DNA of 64,000 bases from Avichristensenella sp031550535. Lineage in GTDB: Bacteria; Bacillota; Clostridia; Christensenellales; Aristaeellaceae. The translations under genes were made by a program, and so were the position numbers. The number at the start of each line of letters is the position of its first letter. The first letter of the stretch is position 1. Location of the stretch: positions 1-64,000 of the forward strand of contig JAVBOM010000030.1 of assembly GCA_031550535.1 (NCBI GenBank). The letters are read 5' to 3'. The notes beneath the pieces are model-generated. The model was not told the origin of the DNA and searched no databases. It saw only the letters and a list, made by a program, of their open reading frames with translations. This document shows, in pieces, positions 30,812 through 38,087 of this stretch.

Positions 30812-32031
30812 CACTTGAGAATTACGCGGTGATAGCTCTTTTTGCCGACGCGCAGCATCAGCCCGTCCGCCGGGATGTCCTCCGCCGAGACGCACGCGTC
30901 CACGTCCGTGATCTTCGCGTCGCCCACGGATACGGCGTTTTGCTCCACCAGCTTGCGCGCCGCGCCGCGCGACTTGGCCAGCCCGCACAGCGCCAGCAGC
31001 GACGTGACGCGGCTGTCCTCGCTGAGCGCGGCCCGCGTGATCTCCGTCGTGGGCACGGAGCCCTGCAGCGCGCCGCCGCCGAACAGCGCCGCCGCCGCCT
31101 GCTGGGCCTTTTCGGCCTCGTCCTCGCCGTGGATGAGCTTTGTCACCTCAAAGGCGAGCACGCGCTTCGCCTCGTTGATCTCGCTCCCTTCCAGCGCGCC
31201 GAGCCGCAGGACCTCGTCCATCGGCAGGAACGTCAGCAGCGCCAGGCACTTTTGCACGTCCGCGTCGTCCACGTTCCGCCAGTACTGGTAGAACTCGTAC
31301 GGCGTGGTCTTTTCGGGATCGAGCCACAGCGCGCCCTTCTCGGTCTTGCCCATCTTGACGCCCTCGCTCGTCAGCAGCAGTTTGAACGTCAGGGCGAACG
31401 CCTTCTCGCGCTCCTTGCGCCGGATCAGGTCCGCGCCCGCCAGCACGTTGCTCCACTGGTCGTCCCCGCCGAGCTGCAGGCGGCAGCCGTGGCGGCGGAA
31501 CAGCTCCAGGAAGTCATACCCCTGCATCAGCATGTAGTTGAATTCCAGGAACGTCAGGCCCTTTTCCATGCGCTGCTTGTAGCACTCGGCGGTCAGCATC
31601 TGGTTGACGGAGAAATGCACGCCGATCTCGCGCAGGAACTCGACGTAATTGAGCTTCAGCAGCCAGTCCGCGTTGTTTTCAATGATCGCCTTGCCATCTG
31701 AGAAATCCAGGAACCGCGCCATCTGCCGCTGGATGCCGTCCACGTTGTGCTGGATCGTCTCCGGGGTCATCATCCGGCGCAGGTCGGTCTTGCCGGACGG
31801 GTCGCCGACCATCGCGGTGCCGCCGCCCATCAGCGCGATGGGGCGGTGCCCGGCGCGCTGCATGTGCGCCATGGCCATCACGGGGATGTAGTGGCCGATG
31901 TGCATGCTGTCGGCGGTCGGGTCAAAGCCGACGTAGAACGTTGTCGGCTCCTTGAGCTGCTCGTACAGCTCCTCCTCAAACGTCACCTGCGCGACAAAGC
32001 CGCGCTCCTTGAGAATGTCTAAAATGTGCAT
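30811..32031 (-). CDS. tyrS: Tyrosyl-tRNA synthetase
   Basis: A 406-residue class I synthetase that charges tRNA-Tyr. HIGH is at residues 44-47, the tyrosine pocket has YVGFDPTADS and QLGGDDQW, KMSKS appears as KMGKT (GVKMGKTEKG), and an S4 RNA-binding domain ends the protein (LLALCGLAKSRGAARKLVEQNAV). AAGGAGG precedes the ATG. It lies 71 bases after the aminotransferase gene, with a family A unit between, and no separate promoter is seen. The upstream tyrosine-specific T-box most likely governs it. Confidence 0.95.
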   Translation of the reverse strand: MHILDILKERGFVAQVTFEEELYEQLKEPTTFYVGFDPTADSMHIGHYIPVMAMAHMQRAGHRPIALMGGGTAMVGDPSGKTDLRRMMTPETIQHNVDGIQRQMARFLDFSDGKAIIENNADWLLKLNYVEFLREIGVHFSVNQMLTAECYKQRMEKGLTFLEFNYMLMQGYDFLELFRRHGCRLQLGGDDQWSNVLAGADLIRRKEREKAFALTFKLLLTSEGVKMGKTEKGALWLDPEKTTPYEFYQYWRNVDDADVQKCLALLTFLPMDEVLRLGALEGSEINEAKRVLAFEVTKLIHGEDEAEKAQQAAAALFGGGALQGSVPTTEITRAALSEDSRVTSLLALCGLAKSRGAARKLVEQNAVSVGDAKITDVDACVSAEDIPADGLMLRVGKKSYHRVILK

Positions 32032-32046
32032 GGGATGATCCTCCTT

Positions 32047-32107
32047 ATGATACGGCGCGGATTTGAAAAATCAGTGCCATAGAGGGATTCCGCAAGGAAT
32101 CCTTACC
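32047..32107 (-). repeat. Family A unit between aminotransferase and tyrS
   Basis: The unit's leading GAGGTAAGG overlaps the 3' end of the aminotransferase gene and supplies its TAA stop (AAG AGG TAA). Both hairpins are intact. Confidence 0.92.
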
Positions 32108-33311
32108 TCTTTGCGATTTCCTCGATAATCAGCTTGCGCAAAATCTCCATGCCCCGGTCGATCTGGTCCGCCTCGCTGTTGGAGAAGTTCAGGCGCAGCG
32201 TGTTCAGGTGGCCGCCGTCGGCGTAGAAGTACGTGCCCGGGACATACGCGACGCAGCGGTCGATGGCCGTTTTCAGCATGTCGACGGCGTTGAGCTTCTC
32301 CGGCAGCGTGACCCAGACGAACAGACCGCCCTCGGGCCGGATGGCGGTGACGCCCGCCGGGAAGGACGCCAGCGCGTCCATCATGCGGTTCATCTGCGCG
32401 CAATATCGGCCCAGGATGCTCGCCATGTGCGGCGCGAGCAGCCCGCGCGCGAGGTATTCCGCCGCGATGGACTGCGTGAGGCTCGGGGTGTGCAGGTCCG
32501 TGCTCTGCTTGGCGACGGTCAGCTTGCGCAGTAGCGCCGGGTGCTTCGTCACCGCCGCGCCGATGCGCATGCCCGGGGAGATCAGCTTGGAGAAGCTGGT
32601 GAGGTACACGACACGGGCGGTCTGATCGAAAGAAAAGATGGACGGCTGCGGCGCGCCGCTGTAGCGCAGGCCGCGGTACGGGTCGTCCTCCGCGACGATG
32701 AAATCGTACCGCTCCGCCAGTTCCGCGATCTTTTTGCGCCGGTCCGCCGCCAGCGTGACGCCGGTGGGGTTCTGGAAGTTGGGCACGGTGTACAGGAGCT
32801 TGGGGCGATGTGCTTTGACGGCTTCTTCCAGCGCGTCCATTTTGAGGCCGCCCTCGTCCATGTCCACGGAGACGATCTTCGCGCCGTAGAGTTTCATGGC
32901 CTGCAGCGAGCCCAGGAACGACGGGCCTTCCGCGATGACGGCATCGCCCTCGTTGACCAGTGCTTTCAGCAGCAGATCGACGCCCTGGGTGGAGCCGCTG
33001 GTCGGCAGCACGTGGGTTTCGTCCACATCAAGGCCGATGTCCTCGCGGAGAAACTTGGCCGTTTCCGCGCGGTAGGGCATCCAGCCCTCGGACGCGCCGT
33101 ACTGCAGCAGCTTTTTGCCGTCGCGCAGCAGCACGTCGCGCGCGATGTCCGCGAGCACCGTGTCCTGAAGCGCCGCGTCCGACGGGTTGCCGCCCGCGAA
33201 CGAGATCATGCCGGGCATGCCCAGGAGCTTCAGGATATCGCGGATGGCGCTGCCCGTCACGCCGTCAAAGCGGGTGGCGAAGGTGAGGTTGGCCGGGGTG
33301 GTTTGGGTCAT
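32103..33311 (-). CDS. PLP-dependent aminotransferase, class I/II (aromatic or aminoadipate type)
   Basis: A 402-residue fold-type I aminotransferase of the 2-aminoadipate/aromatic AT group: FAGGNPSD, LPTSGSTQGVDLLLKAL, PNFQNPTGV and the PLP lysine in SFSKLISPGMRIG. The MocR-type helix-turn-helix is absent, so it is an enzyme and not a regulator. It heads the operon behind a T-box whose specifier appears to be UAC (Tyr), and tyrS follows. A role in tyrosine/aromatic amino-acid synthesis (4-hydroxyphenylpyruvate transamination) is therefore likely by inference. AAAGGAGG precedes the ATG. A family A unit provides its stop codon. Confidence 0.88.
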   Translation of the reverse strand: MTQTTPANLTFATRFDGVTGSAIRDILKLLGMPGMISFAGGNPSDAALQDTVLADIARDVLLRDGKKLLQYGASEGWMPYRAETAKFLREDIGLDVDETHVLPTSGSTQGVDLLLKALVNEGDAVIAEGPSFLGSLQAMKLYGAKIVSVDMDEGGLKMDALEEAVKAHRPKLLYTVPNFQNPTGVTLAADRRKKIAELAERYDFIVAEDDPYRGLRYSGAPQPSIFSFDQTARVVYLTSFSKLISPGMRIGAAVTKHPALLRKLTVAKQSTDLHTPSLTQSIAAEYLARGLLAPHMASILGRYCAQMNRMMDALASFPAGVTAIRPEGGLFVWVTLPEKLNAVDMLKTAIDRCVAYVPGTYFYADGGHLNTLRLNFSNSEADQIDRGMEILRKLIIEEIAKR

Positions 33312-33338
33312 GGGGAGGCCTCCTTTTGAGAAATGAAT

Positions 33339-33620
33339 AAAGGACGCCTTCTCTTTCGAGAAGGCGTCCTGAAGAACGCGGTACCACTTCCGTTTGACGG
33401 AGGCATTGCGAAGATGAGCTTCCGTCCTTGGGGTGCGCTGTATCCGGCGCTCCGGCGTTCGCTACGCACGCGGGGATGACCATACGGCTCCGCGCTTCGC
33501 GTTCGCGCTCCGGGATGTATTCGGCGCCGCCCTTGCCGGTTCCTCGCACCAACCGGAACCTCTCTTGGGCGGTGTGCGGCGCGTACTTGTTCCCTTCATC
33601 GCGGTTTGTTTTGAATTAAG
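33339..33620 (-). promoter_or_regulatory. T-box leader, tyrosine-responsive (UAC specifier)
   Basis: Reading the minus strand: a Stem I with an AGAGAG-type bulge and the apical GGTTGGTGCGA (33554-33544); a specifier-loop sequence GAATACATCC with UAC at 33519-33517; the T-box motif AGTGGTACCGCG (33388-33377); and a long terminator hairpin AGGACGCCTTCT/AGAAGGCGTCCT (33340-33370). Uncharged tRNA-Tyr should favour the antiterminator and switch on the aminotransferase-tyrS-yigZ operon. The terminator is followed by TTTATTC. Confidence 0.92.
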
Positions 33621-33624
33621 GCGT

Positions 33625-33653
33625 ATTATAGCGGGGCGCGGGGGAAATGTCAA
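33625..33653 (-). promoter_or_regulatory. Promoter of the T-box(Tyr) operon
   Basis: On the minus strand, TTGACA (33653-33648), a 17-base spacer and TATAAT (33630-33625); both hexamers match consensus exactly. Confidence 0.9.
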
Positions 33654-33700
33654 GGGTGGGGGAGATGCGTTTGCGCGCGCCGCCGTGCTTATGGTAAATG

Positions 33701-33729
33701 TTTACAGGCCGCGATAATGCTGGTATGAT
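33701..33729 (+). promoter_or_regulatory. Promoter of the small membrane protein gene
   Basis: TTTACA (33701-33706), a 17-base spacer and TATGAT (33724-33729). The expected transcript start near 33736 rules out the upstream in-frame ATGs. Confidence 0.7.
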
Positions 33730-33751
33730 GGGAAAAAGGCGGGGATGCGAG

Positions 33752-34219
33752 ATGGGCGGCGCGCGCAAAGAGAAGGAAAGATACCCTTGGGAAATTGACG
33801 GGGACGAGGGCATTGTGTTCTTTGAAGGGGAAAAAGGGAAGCTCGTCAAGGAAATGTTGTGGTACGGGGTTATTGCGGTCCGTTTGGCGTGGGAAGTTAT
33901 CGAGCGATGGCCTTGGACAATCTGGCTCATCGCTCCCATGTATGTGCTGCTGCTCGCCGCCGCAATGATCTGGGGCGGGAATCACAAGATAAGAAAGATG
34001 ATCAAGAGGGCATTTTTCTTTGGTTTGTTTATACTCTTGGGGGCGGGCTTTTGGTCTATGGCCCAATCGGAAATCGATCCATTTGCCGTATACGCCACGG
34101 TGGGTATATTTACACTGGCCGTTGTTTGCGGCGTGATTGCCGGGCTGGTCATGCGATACCGCCGGGCGAAGCGTGCGCGCAAAGAAGAAGGCGGTAAAGC
34201 TACCGGCGATCATACGTGA
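33752..34219 (+). CDS. Small three-span membrane protein of unknown function
   Basis: A 155-residue protein I do not recognise. It has an acidic/basic cytoplasmic start (PWEIDGDEGIVFFEGEKGK), then three hydrophobic helices around residues 55-75 (WPWTIWLIAPMYVLLLAAAMIW), 87-105 (FFFGLFILLGAGFW) and 112-135, and a basic C-terminus (RYRRAKRARKEEGG). The ATG at 33752 fits the promoter and a GGCGGGG ribosome site 8 bases upstream; earlier ATGs overlap the -10. It lies between two divergent T-box operons and has no partner. Confidence 0.65.
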   Translation: MGGARKEKERYPWEIDGDEGIVFFEGEKGKLVKEMLWYGVIAVRLAWEVIERWPWTIWLIAPMYVLLLAAAMIWGGNHKIRKMIKRAFFFGLFILLGAGFWSMAQSEIDPFAVYATVGIFTLAVVCGVIAGLVMRYRRAKRARKEEGGKATGDHT

Positions 34220-34257
34220 CGGATACCGGGAGATAACGCGGCTATCCGAAAAGGGAC

Positions 34258-34286
34258 TTGCTAAAAGCCTGATTTTGGGCTACAAT
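34258..34286 (+). promoter_or_regulatory. Promoter of serS
   Basis: TTGCTA (34258-34263), a 17-base spacer and TACAAT (34281-34286), immediately upstream of the T-box leader. Confidence 0.75.
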
Positions 34287-34289
34287 AAG

Positions 34290-34562
34290 CACCAGTGATT
34301 TCCCGAAAGAATCGCGAACGATCCCCTGGCGACGATCAAAGCTACGGCAACCCAACCCATCAGAGAGCCGGTGTAAGGTGCGAACCGGCGGGCATGGACG
34401 CCTTTCCACTTTGGGAGCCACCGGCGACGAGCCGGAGGGCCGCGCCCTCTACAGCGCGCTTGAGAGGCCGTAAACCCGCGCGTTTGCGGCAATTTGGGTG
34501 GCAACGCGGAAAGCAGCGCAAATGCACGCTTCCGTCCCATGTTTTGCATGGGGCGGTTTTTT
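34290..34562 (+). promoter_or_regulatory. T-box leader, serine-responsive, upstream of serS
   Basis: The Stem I apex has AGAGAGCCGG (34362-34371) and GGTGCGA (34377-34383). UCC at 34405-34407 is the best specifier candidate for Ser. The T-box motif is the variant GGGTGGCAACGCGG (34496-34509). The terminator CCGTCCCATG/CATGGGGCGG (34532-34556) is followed by six T. Uncharged tRNA-Ser should permit read-through into serS. Confidence 0.9.
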
Positions 34563-34630
34563 GTTTCCCATCCCATGCAATCCCGAGCGAAAAAACAAAC
34601 CGATCAAACAAAAACGAGGAGGCAATCCCC

Positions 34631-35911
34631 ATGCTGGACATCAGACTGCTGCGCACCGACCCGGACATTGTGCGCGAAAACATCAAGCGTAAGTACCAGG
34701 AGCATAAGCTGCCGATGGTGGACGAAGTGATCGAGATGGACACGCGGTTCCGCGCCGCCAAGACGCGCGTGGATGAGCTGCGCAACCAACGCAATGTCGT
34801 CAGCAAGCAGATCGGCGCGCTCATGGCCAAGGGCCAGAAGGACGAGGCGGAGGCGGCTAAGGCGAGCGTCGCGGCGATGGCGAAGGAGCTGGCCGAGCTG
34901 GAAGCCCTGGCCGAGAGCCTCGAACCGCAAATCCGCGACCGCATGCTCGTCCTGCCCAACATCATCGATCCGTCGGTGCCGCTGGGCAAGGACGACAGCG
35001 AGAATGTCGAGGTTCAGCGCTACGGCGAGCCCGCCGTGCCCGCGTTCGAGGTGCCGTACCACGTGGACATCATGGAGAAGCTGCGCGGCATCGACCTGGA
35101 CAGCGCGCGCCGCACCAGCGGCAACGGGTTCTATTACCTGCGCGGCGACATCGCGCGCTTGCACTCGGGCATCCTGTCCTACGCGCGCGATTTCATGATC
35201 GACCGCGGGTTCACGTATTACATCCCGCCGTTCATGATCCGTCAGAGCGTGGTCAGCGGCGTGATGAGCTTTGCCGAGATGGAAAACATGATGTACAAGA
35301 TCGAGGGCGAGGATCTGTACCTGATCGGCACGAGCGAGCACTCGATGATCGGCAAGTTTATCGACACCATACTGGACGAAGAGGAACTCCCGCAGGCGCT
35401 GACGAGCTATTCGCCCTGCTTCCGCAAGGAGGTCGGCGCGCACGGCATCGAGGAGCGCGGCGTGTACCGCATTCACCAGTTCGAGAAGCAGGAGATGGTC
35501 GTCGTCTGCCGCCCGGACGAAAGCCCGGTGTGGTTTGACAGGCTGTGGCAGCACACGGTGGATTTCTTCCGCTCGCTGGATATCCCGGTCCGGACGCTGG
35601 AATGCTGCTCGGGCGACCTGGCGGACCTGAAGGTCAAGAGCATCGATGTGGAGGCGTGGTCACCGCGCCAGCAGAAGTATTTCGAGGTGGGAAGCTGCTC
35701 GAACCTCGGCGACGCGCAGGCCCGGCGGCTCGGCATCCGCGCGCGCGGCGCGGACGGAAGCAAGTTCCTGCCGCACACGCTGAACAACACCGTGGTCGCG
35801 CCGCCGCGCATGCTGATCGCGTTCCTGGAGAACAACCTGCGCGAGGACGGCAGCGTGGCGATTCCGGAACCGCTGCGGATGTACATGGGCGGGAAGGCGG
35901 AGATACGGTAA
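34631..35911 (+). CDS. serS: Seryl-tRNA synthetase
   Basis: A 426-residue class II synthetase charging tRNA-Ser (and tRNA-Sec where present). The N-terminal long coiled-coil arm covers residues 25-105 (RFRAAKTRVDELRNQRNVVS...). Class II motifs 2 and 3 are present as FRKEVGAHG...Y.IHQFEKQE and the C-terminal NNTVVAPPRMLIAFLENN. The start has GAGGAGG at the right distance, and the gene is controlled by the T-box just upstream. No second gene is tightly linked. Confidence 0.96.
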   Translation: MLDIRLLRTDPDIVRENIKRKYQEHKLPMVDEVIEMDTRFRAAKTRVDELRNQRNVVSKQIGALMAKGQKDEAEAAKASVAAMAKELAELEALAESLEPQIRDRMLVLPNIIDPSVPLGKDDSENVEVQRYGEPAVPAFEVPYHVDIMEKLRGIDLDSARRTSGNGFYYLRGDIARLHSGILSYARDFMIDRGFTYYIPPFMIRQSVVSGVMSFAEMENMMYKIEGEDLYLIGTSEHSMIGKFIDTILDEEELPQALTSYSPCFRKEVGAHGIEERGVYRIHQFEKQEMVVVCRPDESPVWFDRLWQHTVDFFRSLDIPVRTLECCSGDLADLKVKSIDVEAWSPRQQKYFEVGSCSNLGDAQARRLGIRARGADGSKFLPHTLNNTVVAPPRMLIAFLENNLREDGSVAIPEPLRMYMGGKAEIR

Positions 35912-35978
35912 ACAGAGCGGAGAGGCAGCGCGGCAATCCATTCGCTGCCTCCCGAAATTTTTCTGAAAGGGGAAATGT

Positions 35979-36368
35979 ATGTCCTGGAAAACACCATCCA
36001 TCTGGTACGACCGGAAACGGACGCTTTTTGGCCTCCCGTGGTCCTTCACGAAATACCGGCTGACGGAGGAGAAGCTGTTCATCATCAGCGGGCTGTTCAG
36101 CACGAAGCATGAGGAAATTCGCCTGTACCGAATCCTGGACGTCACGCTGCACCGCGCCTTCGGGGAGAAGCTGTTCGGCCTGGGTACGCTGCATCTGTGC
36201 ACGGCGGACCGCTCCGCGCCGGAGGCGGATATCCGGCGGATCAAGCAGTCCCAGCGGGTGCATCAGGTGCTGTCCGACGCCGTGGAGCGCCAGCGCGCCG
36301 AAAAAGGGATCATCGGCCGGGAGTTTTTTGACGGCGAGGGGGACATGGACGGCGGGCATACGCTATAA
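35979..36368 (+). CDS. Bacterial PH-domain protein (YdbT/YdbS-like fragment)
   Basis: A 129-residue soluble protein with one bacterial pleckstrin-homology (bPH2) domain: WTPFGLPWSFTKYRLTEEKLFIISGLFSTKHEEIRLYRILDVTLHRAF resembles the YdbS/YdbT core, ending with a helix (IRRIKQSQRVHQVLSDAVERQRAEK). No membrane span is present, unlike most YdbS proteins. Such domains mediate oligomerisation or membrane-associated interactions; the role is unknown. The ribosome site GAAAGGGG is good. It sits 67 bases after serS and may be cotranscribed. Confidence 0.8.
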   Translation: MSWKTPSIWYDRKRTLFGLPWSFTKYRLTEEKLFIISGLFSTKHEEIRLYRILDVTLHRAFGEKLFGLGTLHLCTADRSAPEADIRRIKQSQRVHQVLSDAVERQRAEKGIIGREFFDGEGDMDGGHTL

Positions 36369-36377
36369 GCATTGAGG

Positions 36378-36410
36378 AAGGGGCTGCGCGGCAGCCCCTT
36401 TGCCGTTCTT
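36378..36410. terminator. Terminator between convergent PH and SH3 genes
   Basis: GGGGCTGC/GCAGCCCC with a 3-base loop, followed on the plus strand by TTTGCCGTTCTT. It lies between the two stop codons and could serve both genes. Confidence 0.6.
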
Positions 36411-36413
36411 GCG

Positions 36414-37235
36414 CTAGTACGGATACGCAACGCGGGCGGGCGCGAGGTACTTCACTTGCATGAACCCAAGGACGCCATTTACGAGGACATGGCACCAGCC
36501 GCCCTCAATGTCGCCCAATACGGTGACATGGGTTCCGAGGCGGTGCGTGCTAAGCACCCTGGCACCGGTGGAGGGAGATTCCCGCAGGTTCAGCCAGGAG
36601 GATGGCTTCATGTTGCTGACTACCATTTGAGGGCACGCCGACGCGACCGCGGGCTTGTTAGGCCCATAGATCAGATACTTATTCTGCATATATCCATGCC
36701 GATTTCCTATGGAGACTTCCACCCATTCGTTGCTGGGGTCAGTATGATTTTGCACCACCACACCATTGTAGTATTTCCCTAACGACTGTGCTCTGATCCT
36801 TCTGTCCCGTCTCAGGTTCAGCCTGTCCGACGGAACTGGATTGCTCACGATGGATGTCCCGTAGACGGATTCGGCCGGCGGGTTATACTGGGGTGGCGGG
36901 ATGTACGGGGGCGGCGTTGGCGGAAAAGGCGGGTACACCTGGGGTGATTTCATGATTCGCTGGCTCTTGACCCAGCCGGTTCTTTCCGTGATGCCCCAGA
37001 TATTCTCCATTACATACTTGATATAAGCCCAGTCCCCCTGAATCATGACAAGATCAACCGGTTGGCCGGTCGGTATCGTGTCAACGACTTCGGAATTCGT
37101 GTCAGCATACAAATAGACATCGCAGGTTCCCTTGTTTACATACCCTGTCCCCGGGGAAAACGCATCCGCGTGAGCCGAAACCAACCCAAGGCAAAGAACC
37201 AGCGGCACGATGGCCGCCAAACACCGGCGCTTCAA
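36414..37235 (-). CDS. Exported SH3-domain (SH3b) protein with a TTG start
   Basis: A 273-residue secreted protein. From the TTG at 37235 it starts with a model signal peptide (MKRRCLAAIVPLVLCLGLVSAHA), preceded by AAAGGAG at 8 bases. The alternative in-frame ATG (37298) lies inside a family A unit and would add 21 repeat-derived residues before the signal. The mature part has three SH3b-like modules (TGYVNKGTCDVYLYADTNSEVVDTI; RLNLRRDRR...; WLNLRESPSTGARVLSTH), typical of cell-wall binding. They are separated by a Pro-rich linker (YPPFPPTPPPYIPPP). It is likely to bind peptidoglycan. Confidence 0.82.
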   Translation of the reverse strand: MKRRCLAAIVPLVLCLGLVSAHADAFSPGTGYVNKGTCDVYLYADTNSEVVDTIPTGQPVDLVMIQGDWAYIKYVMENIWGITERTGWVKSQRIMKSPQVYPPFPPTPPPYIPPPQYNPPAESVYGTSIVSNPVPSDRLNLRRDRRIRAQSLGKYYNGVVVQNHTDPSNEWVEVSIGNRHGYMQNKYLIYGPNKPAVASACPQMVVSNMKPSSWLNLRESPSTGARVLSTHRLGTHVTVLGDIEGGWCHVLVNGVLGFMQVKYLAPARVAYPY

Positions 37236-37256
37236 AGCAGCAGTTCTCCTTTCTCT

Positions 37257-37303
37257 GATGGCGGCGCTGATTTGAAAAATCGGGCGCCAGAAATCCATAC
37301 CTC
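37257..37303 (-). repeat. Family A unit with hairpin 1 deleted
   Basis: GATGGCGGCGCTGATTTGAA, the GGGCGCC arm and the terminal TACCTC remain; about 16 bases of hairpin 1 are missing. It lies just upstream of the SH3 gene's ribosome site. Confidence 0.8.
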
Positions 37304-37333
37304 TATCGCATGTTGCACTACATATAAAATGCG

Positions 37334-37360
37334 AAAGGAGCGTGAAATCTTCACGCTCCT
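37334..37360 (-). terminator. Hairpin downstream of the thiamine pyrophosphokinase gene
   Basis: A perfect stem AGGAGCGTGAA/TTCACGCTCCT with a 3-base loop, followed on the minus strand by TTCGCATTTTA. It is a weak T-run but well placed for the upstream operon, 90 bases after its last stop. Confidence 0.5.
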
Positions 37361-37450
37361 ACCAAAAAATAGCAAATTTCATGGTGTTATCACAATCGGT
37401 GTAACGGAATGGCCGGGATACCTCCGCTTCTTCTCCGCGCCCGTCCCGCG

Positions 37451-38080
37451 CTACGTCTCCCCCGCCCACACCACCACCAGCGTCCCTTCCCGCACGCTCA
37501 CCCGGCTGGCCACGCCGGTAAACTCATTGCTGCACCCGAGCGGGAAATCGCTGGTGAGCGTCGCGTCCGCGAGCGGGAACTTCAGCCCCTCAAGATATAC
37601 GCCCTTTGACACGTCCGAATGGGAGAACACGGACAACACGCCCCGGTGCGCCGCGTCAAACTCCATCGAGCCATCCTGAACGCACGTGATCACATTGCCC
37701 CCGCCGTACAGAAACCCCCGGGCACCATTTCGCGCGAGGAACGCCAGGCATTGCACGTTCGCCAGCGTATGGTCGAACCGGCCGCCAAAGCCGCCGTACA
37801 CGTGAAACTCGCCGTACCCGCGCGCGAGGCCGAGCCGCAGCGCGGCCAGCATGTCCGTGTCGTCCTTTTCCCGGGGCAGCGGAACGACGCCCGGGTGGTC
37901 CGGCCGGGCGGGCAGGGAGTCAAAATCCCCAATGACGACATCCGGCCGGATGCCGGCCCGCGAGAGGGCCGAATACCCGCCGTCGGCCGCGATGACCAGA
38001 TCGCCCGGAAGCGGCGCGGGCAACCGGTCCACCGGCCCCGCGCCGACCACAACGCAACGCTTTTCTTTCATCGAATTCAT
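37451..38080 (-). CDS. thiN: Thiamine pyrophosphokinase
   Basis: A 209-residue enzyme that transfers pyrophosphate from ATP to thiamine, forming the cofactor thiamine diphosphate. Conserved family blocks are VIAADGGYSAL, VVIGDFDSL, DDTDMLAAL and YGGFGGRFDHTLANVQ in the catalytic half. A C-terminal beta-sandwich binding domain follows (TLTSDFPLGCSNEFTG, VREGTLVVVW). The ATG at 38080 is 7 bases after the histidine kinase stop, so the genes are probably cotranscribed. The ribosome site is poor and translation may be coupled. Confidence 0.92.
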   Translation of the reverse strand: MNSMKEKRCVVVGAGPVDRLPAPLPGDLVIAADGGYSALSRAGIRPDVVIGDFDSLPARPDHPGVVPLPREKDDTDMLAALRLGLARGYGEFHVYGGFGGRFDHTLANVQCLAFLARNGARGFLYGGGNVITCVQDGSMEFDAAHRGVLSVFSHSDVSKGVYLEGLKFPLADATLTSDFPLGCSNEFTGVASRVSVREGTLVVVWAGET

Positions 38081-38087
38081 AGGAGTA

